Assembly: GCF_009856445.1 (NCBI RefSeq)
Contig: NZ_WMFA01000002.1
Span: 682,001-746,000, forward strand
Direction of reading: 5' to 3'
From: Halobacillus litoralis
Lineage (GTDB): Bacteria > Bacillota > Bacilli > Bacillales > Halobacillaceae
Length of the DNA: 64,000 bases
How positions within the stretch are numbered: the first letter of the stretch is position 1; the number at the start of each line of letters is the position of its first letter. The notes under the pieces were generated by a model, which was given only the letters and a program-made list of their open reading frames with translations, ran no database searches and was not told the origin of the DNA. Of this stretch, positions 1 to 8,227 are shown in pieces. The translations under genes and the position numbers were made by a program.

Positions 1-1654
1 AAAGAATCACCAAGGAGAAGAAAAAGCAGTGTCTTCCCGGCAGGTGACCCTTTTGTATGGATCACATACCGGAAACTGTCAGGCCCTTGCGGAAGAATAT
101 GGGGCCAAGTTAAAAGAAAAGGGCATGGTAGCCAATGTTCTGGATATGGATGAATATAAGCCGAAAAACTTAAAAAATGAACAGGATCTATTGATTTTGA
201 CGAGTACCCACGGAGACGGAGATCCTCCAGATAATGCACTGTCCTTTTATGAATTTCTCTTCAGCAAACGAGCACCAAAATTAGACGGAACGAAGTATTC
301 TGTCCTTGCTCTCGGTGACAGCTCTTATGAGTTCTTTTGTCAGACGGGGAAGGAAATCGATGAACGCCTGAACGAACTCGGTGCTGAGCGTATCCACCCC
401 CGTGTCGATTGTGACCTTGATTATGAAGAAGATGCTGAATCATGGTGGAATGGAGTGCTTCATACATTAGGTGATACTCATGAACAGGTCTCTCCAACGG
501 TTGAAAAAGTCACGTCTGTTACCGATCGTCCGATTTACTCTAAGAAAAACCCTTTTCAAGCCGAAGTGCTGGAGAATATCAATTTGAGTGGACGGGGATC
601 GAATAAAGAGACCCGCCATTTGGAGCTCGACCTGGAGGGGGCGAACCTTGCCTATGAACCTGGGGATAGTCTGGGGATTTATCCGAAAAATGAAGATACC
701 CTTGTAGATGAGCTGGTCGAAGAAATGGGATGGGACCCAGACTTATCGGTCATCGTGAACAAAGATGGGGAAGTCCGGGCTTTACGGGAAGCTTTGACCT
801 CCCATTATGAGATTACGGCCTTGACCATACCCTTACTAGAGAAATTAGCGACTCTGACAGAAAATAAAGAATTCAAACAACTAGTGACATCCAGAGATAA
901 AATGAATGCTTATGTATATGGAAGGGACCTGCTCGATGTCGTGAGAGATTATGGACCATGGAAAGCAGGAGCCGAAGCGTTTGTCAGCTCATTAAGGAAG
1001 ATACCTGCGAGACTGTATTCTATAGCGAGCAGTTTAAAAGCTAATCCTGATGAAGTACATTTGACAATCGGGACAGTAAGATACGATTCAAATGGACGGA
1101 AACGGACAGGGGTGTGCTCAGGACAATGTGCAGAAAGGACAGAAGTGGGAGATCAACTGTCTGTTTTTGTACAGAAAAACAACAATTTCAAACTACCTGA
1201 GGATCCATCCATACCCATCATCATGATTGGAGCGGGAACGGGCGTGGCCCCATACCGATCCTTTCTTGAAGAGCGAGAAGAAAGCGAGAGACAGGGCAGG
1301 TCCTGGCTTTTCTTCGGTGAGCAGCACTTTGTCACGGATTTTCTCTATCAAGTGGAATGGCAGCGTTGGTTAAAAGACGGCGTCCTAACAAAAATGGATG
1401 TCGCTTTCTCCAGAGATACATCAGAAAAAGTGTACGTCCAGCATCGCTTGCTTGAGAATCAGAAAGAATTTTATCAATGGTTAGCATCCGGGGCTTATGT
1501 CTACGTATGTGGGGATGAAAAATATATGGCCAAAGATGTACACAACACCATCCTTGAAATCATAAAGGAAGAAGGAAATTACACCGGAGAAGAAGCAGAG
1601 GAATATTTGAAAGAATTGAGAAAAGCGAAGCGTTACCAAAGAGACGTTTATTAA
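1..1654 (+). CDS. cysJ: Sulfite reductase [NADPH] flavoprotein alpha-component, 5' end outside the window
   Basis: Carries electrons from NADPH through FAD and FMN to the hemoprotein CysI for reduction of sulfite to sulfide in assimilatory sulfur metabolism (cytosolic). Seen: an FMN flavodoxin domain with [19 protein letters not shown] and [13 protein letters not shown]-binding motif RLYSIASS and GVCSGQC; NADPH-binding [12 protein letters not shown] and [11 protein letters not shown]; and the C-terminal RYQRDVY ending typical of CysJ. A GTG at 29 with an upstream AAGGAG could serve as a start. However, the frame is open to the left edge (codons from base 2), and CysJ proteins are normally about 600 residues with an N-terminal extension before the flavodoxin domain; only 550 codons are visible here. 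I therefore read it as truncated by the window edge. cysI follows 28 bases downstream. Confidence 0.93.
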   Translation, partial: KNHQGEEKAVSSRQVTLLYGSHTGNCQALAEEYGAKLKEKGMVANVLDMDEYKPKNLKNEQDLLILTSTHGDGDPPDNALSFYEFLFSKRAPKLDGTKYSVLALGDSSYEFFCQTGKEIDERLNELGAERIHPRVDCDLDYEEDAESWWNGVLHTLGDTHEQVSPTVEKVTSVTDRPIYSKKNPFQAEVLENINLSGRGSNKETRHLELDLEGANLAYEPGDSLGIYPKNEDTLVDELVEEMGWDPDLSVIVNKDGEVRALREALTSHYEITALTIPLLEKLATLTENKEFKQLVTSRDKMNAYVYGRDLLDVVRDYGPWKAGAEAFVSSLRKIPARLYSIASSLKANPDEVHLTIGTVRYDSNGRKRTGVCSGQCAERTEVGDQLSVFVQKNNNFKLPEDPSIPIIMIGAGTGVAPYRSFLEEREESERQGRSWLFFGEQHFVTDFLYQVEWQRWLKDGVLTKMDVAFSRDTSEKVYVQHRLLENQKEFYQWLASGAYVYVCGDEKYMAKDVHNTILEIIKEEGNYTGEEAEEYLKELRKAKRYQRDVY

Positions 1655-1682
1655 GGAGAAGAAGGAAGGGAGAGGAAGTCTA

Positions 1683-3395
1683 GTGGCGGAAAACAAAACC
1701 ATAAGGCCTGAAGGTCCCCCGGATGATATGGAAAGAATCAAAGAGGAAAGTCGGTTTTTAAGAGGGACGCTCGTAGATAGTTTTGAAGACCGGATCAGTG
1801 CGAGTATCCCTGCGGATGATACGAAACTATTAAAATTTCACGGAAGTTACATGCAGGATGATCGTGATTTGAGGAATGAGCGGAGAAAGCAGAAGTTAGA
1901 GCCTGCTTATCAATTCATGGTCCGTGTCCGCCTCCCCGGGGGTGTGGCGACACCAGATCAGTGGCTGACGATGGATACGTTGGCTGATGATTATGGAAAT
2001 GGAACGATAAAACTTACGACAAGGCAGACCTTTCAGCTCCACGGGATACTGAAGTGGAACATGAAAAATAGCATACAGGCTATGGATGAAGCATTGTTAG
2101 ATTCCATTGCTGCATGTGGGGATGTCAATCGGAATGTCATGGCTAATGTGAATCCGGATCAATCCCCTTACCACGCTGAAGTCTACCAGTTTGCTAAACA
2201 AATAAGTGAACACTTACTTCCGAAGACCAGGGCTTACCATGAGATCTGGCTTGATGAAGAGAAAGTCATAGATGGCAAAGAGGAAGAAGAGCCGATCTAC
2301 GGTTCCCACTACCTGCCGCGGAAGTTCAAAATCGGTGTCGCTGTTCCACCTTCCAATGATGTGGATGTCTTTTCGCAGGATCTCGGTTTCATTGCCGTTG
2401 AGGAAGAAGGAAGGCTGATTGGTTTCAATGTCGTTGTTGGCGGTGGAATGGGCATGACCCATGGGGATGAGACGACCTATCCTCAATTAGGGCGTGTTAT
2501 CGGTTTTTGTCCAAAAGAAAAAGGAAAAGAGGTGGCAGAAAAAATCCTGACGATCCAGCGTGATTACGGAAACCGATCGAACCGGAAAAATGCTCGTTTC
2601 AAATACACGGTTGATCGGCTTGGCGTAGAGTGGATCTGTGAGGAATTGAACCGGAGAACAGGTTGGGAGCTGGAAGAGGCGAAACCCTATCATTTTGATC
2701 ATAATGGGGATCGATATGGATGGTTGAAGGGGGAAGATGGGGATTGGCATCATACCTTTTTCATCCAAAATGGACGCATTAAAGATGAAGACACCTATTT
2801 ACTAAAAGAAGGAATGCGGAAAATTGCCGAACTGGGACTTGGAGAGTTCAGGCTGACCCCTAATCAGAATGTTACGCTTTCGAAAATCAAGGATGAGAAT
2901 AAACCAGAAATTGAAGCCGTTATTGAAGAATACGGATTATCAGACGGTAAACAGAATTCTGCATTGAGAAGGAACTCGATGGCCTGTGTGGCTATGCCTA
3001 CGTGCGGGCTGGCCATGGCTGAATCGGAAAGGTATTTGCCTTCGCTCATTGATCAAATAGAAGAAGTCCTGGATGAAGTGGGATTGAGAAATGAAGAAAT
3101 TATAATAAGAATGTCAGGTTGTCCAAATGGATGTTCACGCCCAGCCCTTGGGGAGATTGGTTTTATCGGTAAAGCCCCTGGGAAATACAACCTTTATTTA
3201 GGAGCTGGGTTCGCAGGGGACCGGTTGAATAAACTGTACCGCGAAAATATCTCGGAAAGAGAGATTTTACAAGAGTTAAAACCGTTACTTGTCCATTATG
3301 CGAAACAGCGGGAAGATCATGAAAGATTTGGTGATTTTGTCATACGCAAAGGCTACATTCGACCGGTTACTTCAGGTCAAGACTTCCATTCATGA
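1683..3395 (+). CDS. cysI: Sulfite reductase [NADPH] hemoprotein beta-component
   Basis: Siroheme and [4Fe-4S] subunit that performs the six-electron reduction of sulfite to sulfide with CysJ. The 570-residue length is normal for the family. The cluster/siroheme ligands are visible as C435-x5-C441 (CVAMPTC) and C480-x3-C484 (CPNGC). The nitrite/sulfite reductase ferredoxin-like half domains appear near residues 75-145 (the [11 protein letters not shown] segment) and 340-405 ([11 protein letters not shown]). The GTG start is preceded by a purine-rich GAAGGAAGGGAGAGG stretch. It sits directly after cysJ and is probably cotranscribed with it. No terminator was recognised before the following small heat shock gene. 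Confidence 0.96.
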   Translation: MAENKTIRPEGPPDDMERIKEESRFLRGTLVDSFEDRISASIPADDTKLLKFHGSYMQDDRDLRNERRKQKLEPAYQFMVRVRLPGGVATPDQWLTMDTLADDYGNGTIKLTTRQTFQLHGILKWNMKNSIQAMDEALLDSIAACGDVNRNVMANVNPDQSPYHAEVYQFAKQISEHLLPKTRAYHEIWLDEEKVIDGKEEEEPIYGSHYLPRKFKIGVAVPPSNDVDVFSQDLGFIAVEEEGRLIGFNVVVGGGMGMTHGDETTYPQLGRVIGFCPKEKGKEVAEKILTIQRDYGNRSNRKNARFKYTVDRLGVEWICEELNRRTGWELEEAKPYHFDHNGDRYGWLKGEDGDWHHTFFIQNGRIKDEDTYLLKEGMRKIAELGLGEFRLTPNQNVTLSKIKDENKPEIEAVIEEYGLSDGKQNSALRRNSMACVAMPTCGLAMAESERYLPSLIDQIEEVLDEVGLRNEEIIIRMSGCPNGCSRPALGEIGFIGKAPGKYNLYLGAGFAGDRLNKLYRENISEREILQELKPLLVHYAKQREDHERFGDFVIRKGYIRPVTSGQDFHS

Positions 3396-3424
3396 ATGAA
3401 ATATTCACCAAACCCAGCCCCGTG

Positions 3425-3449
3425 CATAAAGTGTAGGGCAGACTTTATG
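3425..3449 (+). promoter_or_regulatory. Perfect 8-bp inverted repeat with 9-base spacer ahead of the small heat shock gene
   Basis: CATAAAGT and ACTTTATG are separated by nine bases and end seven bases before the Shine-Dalgarno sequence of the Hsp20 gene. The arm-N9-arm geometry is like a CIRCE element, but the arm sequence is not CIRCE. It may be a DNA operator or an RNA hairpin near the ribosome binding site. The function is inferred only. Confidence 0.4.
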
Positions 3450-3467
3450 TAAATGAGGTGCAAAGGA

Positions 3468-3917
3468 ATGGATGATAAACATAAACAATTGCCGGATTTA
3501 TTTGATCAAAGCTTTCGTGACATAGTCAAAGCATTCGATTCATTCTTTGATGAATCCATTAAACATGTACATGATTTCTTTCAACAAACAACTATTCCAG
3601 TGGAAGTGTTTGAAACAGACCGGGATGTCACAGTCGAAGCTTATCTTCCTAATGTGACTCGGGAGCAAATACGCATTGATCGCTCCGGGAATCAGCTGAG
3701 AATTCGCGTGGATGAAAGGCAGATCCGGGAAGTGAAAGATGAAGATGCTCAGTATTACAATAGGTCCCATGCCATAAGTCAAAAAGAGCGCGTGGTCACC
3801 CTTCCATTTGCTGTCGCAGATACAGCAAGCAGTGCATCTTTTAAAGGTGGCGTTCTGACCATTGTATTTCCAAAACATCACTCCACCATTAACGTCATTG
3901 ACGTGGATGATCAATAA
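3468..3917 (+). CDS. Small heat shock protein, Hsp20/alpha-crystallin family
   Basis: ATP-independent holdase chaperone type of protein, 149 residues, cytosolic. The alpha-crystallin domain runs from about residue 40 to the end: an IPVEVFETDRDVTVEAYLP opening beta segment, a middle with ERVVTLPF, and the closing GGVLTIVFPK, which corresponds to the conserved G-V-L motif of the family. The N-terminal region is rich in D, F and H and is variable, as usual. Start chosen at the ATG seven bases after GAGGTG. An upstream in-frame ATG at 3453 would overlap that Shine-Dalgarno site and is less likely. A strong terminator follows immediately. Which Bacillus Hsp20 paralogue it corresponds to cannot be decided from sequence reading. 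Confidence 0.82.
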   Translation: MDDKHKQLPDLFDQSFRDIVKAFDSFFDESIKHVHDFFQQTTIPVEVFETDRDVTVEAYLPNVTREQIRIDRSGNQLRIRVDERQIREVKDEDAQYYNRSHAISQKERVVTLPFAVADTASSASFKGGVLTIVFPKHHSTINVIDVDDQ

Positions 3918-3937
3918 TCCATCCACACAAAAAAAGG

Positions 3938-3960
3938 CGCCCAGAATTCCTGGGCGTTTT
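3938..3960 (+). terminator. Rho-independent terminator after the Hsp20 gene
   Basis: A 7-bp GC-rich stem (CGCCCAG / CTGGGCG) with a 5-base loop is followed by TTTT. It closes the Hsp20 transcript and insulates it from the repeat element downstream. Confidence 0.8.
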
Positions 3961-4010
3961 ATGATGCTTGCATGTTTATGATTATCTCATCTGTCGATAT
4001 TAAACTAAAT

Positions 4011-4590
4011 GGCAGGTTTCTTGAAGACTCAGTTTCGAGACGTTTGTTGAGTGGATGGGGGCTGCGGGGAATGACTCGCTTTCCGCGGGAGCGCGGTGAG
4101 CCTCCTCGGACTGCGTCCTGTGGGGTCTCACCAAGCACTTTTTTCCCGCAGGAGTCTCGCCATTCCCCTTCGCCCCTTTACTATATCAGAGTCTCGAAAC
4201 CACTACTGGAAAACTTAGCTTGTATGGTTATTAGAAGTGAATGATGTAAACTCTACCCCATTGCCGTTTAGCAAACGGAAATCTTTGATACAACACACTA
4301 TACGCCCGCCTAGGGGAGAAGAATTGGAACCTTGTTTAAGAATACATGTGGTCTAATCATCCACTTCCCTCAACCATACAAGCTGCCCCTTTTAGAAGTG
4401 GTTTCGAGACACTTAAAAGGTCAAGGGGCGGAGGGAAACGGTGAGACTCCTATGGGACGTGTGGGACAGGTGAGACCCCGGAAGGCGTAGCCTGAGGAGG
4501 CTCACCGCCCGCCCCATGGAAAGCGAACCTTTTCCCGGAGCCCCTAGAACCTTACAATCATCTCGAAACTGAGTCTTCAACTAAAGGTAG
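4011..4590. repeat. Composite inverted-repeat element A (two hairpin units, head to head)
   Basis: Outer ends are a perfect 20-bp inverted repeat: TTGAAGACTCAGTTTCGAGA at 4021-4040 and its complement at 4561-4580. Nested inside are a 14-bp perfect inverted repeat (4191-4204 / 4397-4410) and a 13-bp one (4217-4229 / 4372-4384). The element is thus two units of about 180 bp, each bounded by GTTTCGAGAC-like and GTCTCGAAAC-like ends, in opposite orientation around a 140-bp centre. The flanks GGCAGGTTTC (left) and CTAAAGG (right) are shared with element B at 15.3 kb. Unit interiors are GC-rich and palindromic. No convincing gene is present; open frames across it are by-products of the repeat. No transposase is seen, so if mobile it would need help in trans. 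Confidence 0.85.
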
Positions 4591-4700
4591 CTTTACAGGA
4601 ATTAGGGAGTTTAGGGATTCTGAAATTTTGTGGAGTACATATATTTAATAATGGTTCAAGAAGGAAGGAAAGGTTCTGAAGGACCCGGGGGGTTTTTAGA

Positions 4701-5087
4701 ATGTATGTCGTTTGGGTTCCGTGCTATGTACCTTTTGTTATACCTAATGTTTATCATCACAATCCTCAACGACCATATATCCGTTTATACCCGGAAGTCG
4801 ATGAGGACATGTTTGTACAGTCTGCCTCAGAGATGGAAACACTGATGAATGATGCCAGAAAAGTAGTGGGGAAAATCAGCAGTTCCCATGACTTCGCAAA
4901 TGATGTCATGGGGGCTGCTCAGGAATCAGATCAATCGAAAGTGAACACGTTGATCCGAAGTACCGGTGTAGAATCTCCCTTTCAAGCTGATTATAATCCA
5001 GACCGGATGAAAATCCACTTGACTGCAAGGAACCAACAAGTCGAATGCTGTCAGTTAACCATTGTACTACGATGGAGAGTACAATAA
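4701..5087 (+). CDS. Small conserved Bacillaceae protein of unknown function (YuzC-like)
   Basis: 128 residues. I recall similar proteins in Bacillus (the YuzC type), whose function I do not know. Visible features: a hydrophobic, tyrosine- and proline-rich N-terminus (residues 1-30), a PQRPYIRLYPEVDEDMFVQSASEM segment, a central helical region, the SKVNTLIRSTGVESPFQADYNPD stretch, and a C-terminal ECCQLTIVLRW. The double cysteine and the ending LTIxLRW recur in this family as I remember it. The start is the ATG about eight bases after a GGGGGG run. The gene stands alone between repeat element A and a terminator, with no obvious partner. The identity is by resemblance only. Confidence 0.6.
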   Translation: MYVVWVPCYVPFVIPNVYHHNPQRPYIRLYPEVDEDMFVQSASEMETLMNDARKVVGKISSSHDFANDVMGAAQESDQSKVNTLIRSTGVESPFQADYNPDRMKIHLTARNQQVECCQLTIVLRWRVQ

Positions 5088-5127
5088 ATCCCGTACATCT
5101 TAGATGTACGGGATTTTATATTTTTTG
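5086..5127 (+). terminator. Strong terminator overlapping the stop codon of the YuzC-like gene
   Basis: A perfect 14-bp stem (AAATCCCGTACATC / GATGTACGGGATTT) with a 3-base loop is followed by TTATATTTTTT. The stem begins within the TAA stop codon. It also separates this gene from the convergent permease gene. Confidence 0.88.
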
Positions 5128-5171
5128 TATTGTATTCATATAAAATACAACATAGTAGCACTGCAGCTAAA

Positions 5172-6440
5172 TTAATGACCAAGCGAGCGCATGATAAATT
5201 CAATGAGAAAGACCATGGCAATGAGTACGACCGGCGTCGTTAGTTCTCTTTGTTTTCCGATGGCAAACTTTACGATTGGATAAGCGATAAACCCAAAAGC
5301 CATTCCATCAGCGATGGAGTAGGTGAAGGGGATCATCACGATAATCAGGAAGGCTGGCATCGCTTCTGACAATTGATCCAGTGGAATTTCCTTGATGTTT
5401 TGTACCATCAGTGCTCCGACAATGATGAGGATTGGTGCAATAGCAGTCGATGGTACCATGGAAATCCAAGGAATCAAAAAGATGGTGCCGATGAATAAAA
5501 CAGCCATAGTGAGTGCTGCTCTTCCTGACTTTCCACCTGAAGCAATAACTGCCGCACTTTCTGCTGAAGAAACCGTCGGTGATGTACCTAGGAATCCAGT
5601 ACTTAATGCTGAAAAGGCAGAAGCCTGATAGGACCTTTTGAACTTGCTTTGTTGATCAAGCATATCCAATTGTCCGTGAATGAGGCCCATATTCTCGAAA
5701 ATGAGAACAATCGCTAGGGGGAAAACAGCCATCCAAAAACCAAATTCTGTCACGCTTCCAAAGTCCGGCATGAAAATCCACGATTGTTCACTGAGAGCGA
5801 GAGAATCTCCCCGCTCTCCAAGAACTCCTGTGAAATGAGCAATTATGGTACCTGCAATCATTGTCACTAAGAAGTTACCAGGAACATTTTTTGTGAAAAG
5901 GAAGATCCCGATAAACAACGTGAGGATGCTTGTAATGACAATTGCGGAAGATGGGTTGCCGAGTGTAATCAAAGAGTGTTCCCCTTTGACTACAAGACCA
6001 CCTTTCTCTAACCCGATCAATGTCAAAAACAGTCCAAGCCCAACCGTAATTGCATGCTTTAAGGAAGCCGGAATTGCGTGTTTCAACCAGTCTCCAAGCT
6101 TCGTGAAAGCCGTGATTAGAAAAATCAGGGAAGCTATAAATACAACAGCCAGCCCTTCTTGGAAAGTTAATCCCGTACCTTCAACGATGGAGTAGGCGAA
6201 TAGGGCGTTGACACCCATACCTGGAATGAGAACCATAGGCGCATTGGCGTATATGGCCATGATCAAACAGCCGAGTGCGCTGGCAAGAATTGTTGCAATC
6301 ATTCCGCTTTCAAGCGGCAGACCTGCACTGTGAAGGATTTGGCTGTTTACGGCGACGATATAGACCGTCGTGAAATAACCGATTAACCCTGCCAAACCTT
6401 CTTTCTTCCAGCTCACTTTTTGATGATGCTGATTGAGCAT
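5172..6440 (-). CDS. NCS2 family purine permease, AzgA-like (adenine/hypoxanthine/guanine type)
   Basis: Integral membrane proton symporter of the nucleobase:cation symporter-2 family, AzgA branch, 422 residues with about 12 hydrophobic segments. Family motifs are present: the GMGVNALFAYSIV segment near residue 75 and GTSPTVSSAESAAVIASGG near residue 280. These match the AzgA pattern rather than the UraA/PbuX pattern. The exact purine substrate cannot be assigned. The start ATG follows GAGGAG with good spacing. It is the only transporter in the window and is divergent from sdaAB. I found no purine riboswitch in the leader, but a sigma-A promoter and an inverted repeat downstream of it are visible. 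This gene occupies the place where B. subtilis has fakA (yloV) and asp23-like genes. Confidence 0.9.
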   Translation of the reverse strand: MLNQHHQKVSWKKEGLAGLIGYFTTVYIVAVNSQILHSAGLPLESGMIATILASALGCLIMAIYANAPMVLIPGMGVNALFAYSIVEGTGLTFQEGLAVVFIASLIFLITAFTKLGDWLKHAIPASLKHAITVGLGLFLTLIGLEKGGLVVKGEHSLITLGNPSSAIVITSILTLFIGIFLFTKNVPGNFLVTMIAGTIIAHFTGVLGERGDSLALSEQSWIFMPDFGSVTEFGFWMAVFPLAIVLIFENMGLIHGQLDMLDQQSKFKRSYQASAFSALSTGFLGTSPTVSSAESAAVIASGGKSGRAALTMAVLFIGTIFLIPWISMVPSTAIAPILIIVGALMVQNIKEIPLDQLSEAMPAFLIIVMIPFTYSIADGMAFGFIAYPIVKFAIGKQRELTTPVVLIAMVFLIEFIMRSLGH

Positions 6441-6477
6441 TTAAATCTCCTCTATGAAATTTATCCCTCTCCCACCC

Positions 6478-6492
6478 GGTTACCGAGTAACC
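6478..6492 (-). promoter_or_regulatory. Inverted repeat GGTTAC-CGA-GTAACC just after the permease transcription start
   Basis: A perfect 6-bp dyad with a 3-base centre. It lies about 5 to 20 bases downstream of the start expected from the minus-strand promoter, a typical repressor position, and upstream of the Shine-Dalgarno site. The cognate regulator is unknown. Confidence 0.4.
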
Positions 6493-6503
6493 CACAAACG
6501 TTT

Positions 6504-6532
6504 ATTTTACTCGTAAATAAGCAATCTATCAA
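6504..6532 (-). promoter_or_regulatory. Sigma-A-type promoter for the AzgA-like permease
   Basis: Read on the minus strand: TTGATA, a 17-base spacer, TAAAAT. Five of six matches at each hexamer. It lies about 65 bases before the start codon. Confidence 0.6.
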
Positions 6533-6578
6533 GCTGATTTGTTCGCTTTTTGTAAAAAATGAGGTCTAGAACAACAGT

Positions 6579-6606
6579 TTGTGTTAAGATGTAAAAGGAT
6601 TATAAT
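6579..6606 (+). promoter_or_regulatory. Sigma-A-type promoter for sdaAB-sdaAA
   Basis: A perfect TATAAT at 6601-6606 with TTGTGT 16 bases upstream. The predicted start falls inside the cre-like site that follows. Confidence 0.6.
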
Positions 6607-6611
6607 ATAGT

Positions 6612-6625
6612 AGAAAGCGTTTTCT
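6612..6625 (+). promoter_or_regulatory. Candidate CcpA (cre) site at the sdaAB transcription start
   Basis: AGAAAGCGTTTTCT fits the relaxed cre consensus WGWAARCGYTWWCW at all 14 positions and is largely palindromic. It sits six bases after the -10 hexamer, where CcpA binding would block initiation. This predicts glucose repression of serine breakdown. Confidence 0.55.
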
Positions 6626-6662
6626 TTCTTTATATATAGATGAAAAAGGGAAGGTGATTCTC

Positions 6663-7325
6663 ATGAAATATCGTTCAGTTTTCGATATTATTGGTCCCGT
6701 GATGATTGGACCATCGAGTTCCCACACCGCTGGAGCGGCCAGAATCGGTCGTGCAGCACGCCACTTATTTGGACGGGAACCTAAATATGCCCACATCCAT
6801 TTGTATGGATCATTTGCTAAAACGTATAAAGGTCACGGCACTGATGTAGCCATCATCGGTGGATTGCTCGACTACGATACGTATGATGAACGTATTAGTC
6901 AATCTCTTGTTACGGCAAGGAAGAATGGAATGAAAATAAGGTTTCATGAAGAGGATGCTCATACAGATCACCCGAACACCGCGAAGGTTAAAATCGGGGA
7001 TGACGATGGTGAGCTTGAATTAGTCGGCATATCCATCGGGGGAGGAAAAGCAGAAATCACAGAATTGAATGGTTTTGAACTTCGTCTATCAGGAAGTCAT
7101 CCGGCGATTCTGCTTATCCACAATGACCGTTATGGTGCGATTGCCTCGGCAACTGCCATTTTAGCAAAAAATGAAATTAACATCGGACGCATGGAAGTCT
7201 CCCGTAAAGCTCAGGGAGAACAAGCTTTAATGGTCATTGAAGTAGATCAGAACATTGATGATGCGATCCTGGATGAACTAGAACGAGCCGATCACATAAC
7301 TCAAGTAGCTAAAATATCAGACTAA
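6663..7325 (+). CDS. sdaAB: L-serine dehydratase, beta subunit
   Basis: Small subunit of the two-subunit iron-sulfur L-serine ammonia-lyase, which deaminates serine to pyruvate. The 220 residues include the N-terminal serine dehydratase beta domain with GPSSSHTAGAARIGR (residues about 15-30) and a C-terminal ACT domain (from about residue 147, ILLIHNDRYGAIASATAIL), likely binding serine as a regulator. Start chosen at the ATG after GGAAGGTGA; an in-frame GTG nine bases upstream lies inside that ribosome binding site. sdaAA follows 17 bases downstream, so the two are an operon. The upstream cre-like site suggests CcpA control. Confidence 0.95.
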   Translation: MKYRSVFDIIGPVMIGPSSSHTAGAARIGRAARHLFGREPKYAHIHLYGSFAKTYKGHGTDVAIIGGLLDYDTYDERISQSLVTARKNGMKIRFHEEDAHTDHPNTAKVKIGDDDGELELVGISIGGGKAEITELNGFELRLSGSHPAILLIHNDRYGAIASATAILAKNEINIGRMEVSRKAQGEQALMVIEVDQNIDDAILDELERADHITQVAKISD

Positions 7326-7342
7326 AAGAAAGGAGAGGTCAC

Positions 7343-8227
7343 ATGTTTCGAAATGTCGCTGAACTCGTAGAATTAGCAGAAAGTGAAAATATCCAAATCT
7401 CTGAGGTGATGATTCGTCAGGAGATGGAAGTCAAACAACTATCGAGGGAGCAAGTGTTCTCTCAAATGGAAAGAAATCTGGATGTTATGGAAAAAGCCAT
7501 TGAAGATGGCTTAAAAGGGGTGAAGTCCCACAGTGGATTAACTGGAGGGGATGCGGTGCTCATCCAAAACTATATGAAAAACCATACCCCTTTATCAGGA
7601 AACCTGCTAATGGATGCTGTCAGTAAAGCTGTTGCAACTAATGAAGTGAACGCAGCCATGGGGACGATCTGTGCTACACCTACCGCAGGAAGCGCCGGGT
7701 GTGTGCCAGGAACACTTTTTGCAGTAAAGAATCAGTTGAATCCTACACGTGAACAAATGGTTCGCTATTTGTTCACTTCTGGTGCCTTCGGTTTTGTAGT
7801 AGCAAATAATGCGTCGATCTCCGGAGCTGCAGGAGGCTGTCAGGCAGAGGTCGGTTCAGCTGCTGGAATGGCTGCTGCTGCAATTGTTGAAATGGCAGGG
7901 GGTACACCTTCACAATCTGCCGAAGCCATGGCGATAACATTAAAGAATATGCTTGGACTCATTTGTGATCCGGTTGCTGGTCTAGTAGAAGTCCCATGTG
8001 TGAAAAGAAATGCCATGGGTGCCTCCAACGCCGTTGTTGCTGCAGATATGGCACTTGCAGGTGTGACAAGCCGCATTCCTTGTGATGAGGTGATCGATGC
8101 CATGTACAAAGTCGGTCAACGCATGCCTTCAGCCTTCAGGGAAACGGCTCAGGGAGGACTTGCCGCGACCCCAACAGGGCGTGAATTAGAAGCCAAAGTG
8201 TACGGAATATCGTTGAAGAAAGAGTGA
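7343..8227 (+). CDS. sdaAA: L-serine dehydratase, alpha subunit
   Basis: Catalytic [4Fe-4S] subunit of L-serine dehydratase, 294 residues. The oxygen-sensitive cluster is expected to use cysteines in the glycine/alanine-rich segments CATPTAGSAGC, GGCQAEVGSAAGM and CDPVAGLVEVPC, all present. The start ATG follows AGGAGAGG. Its last codons overlap the start of recG (GTGA), giving translational coupling with a DNA repair helicase, an arrangement also found in B. subtilis. No promoter was seen between sdaAB and this gene. Confidence 0.95.
   Translation: MFRNVAELVELAESENIQISEVMIRQEMEVKQLSREQVFSQMERNLDVMEKAIEDGLKGVKSHSGLTGGDAVLIQNYMKNHTPLSGNLLMDAVSKAVATNEVNAAMGTICATPTAGSAGCVPGTLFAVKNQLNPTREQMVRYLFTSGAFGFVVANNASISGAAGGCQAEVGSAAGMAAAAIVEMAGGTPSQSAEAMAITLKNMLGLICDPVAGLVEVPCVKRNAMGASNAVVAADMALAGVTSRIPCDEVIDAMYKVGQRMPSAFRETAQGGLAATPTGRELEAKVYGISLKKE

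Noticed and set aside
3425-3449. CIRCE element for HrcA before hsp20
   Set aside because: The geometry fits but the arm sequence CATAAAGT is unlike TTAGCACTC; kept only as an unknown inverted repeat.
3972-4244. An open frame of about 90 codons inside element A
   Set aside because: It is formed by the palindromic repeat, has no ribosome binding site and resembles no protein I know.
6441-6600. Possible purine riboswitch before the AzgA-like permease
   Set aside because: Neither the conserved junction sequences nor the paired loops of the guanine aptamer are visible on the minus strand.
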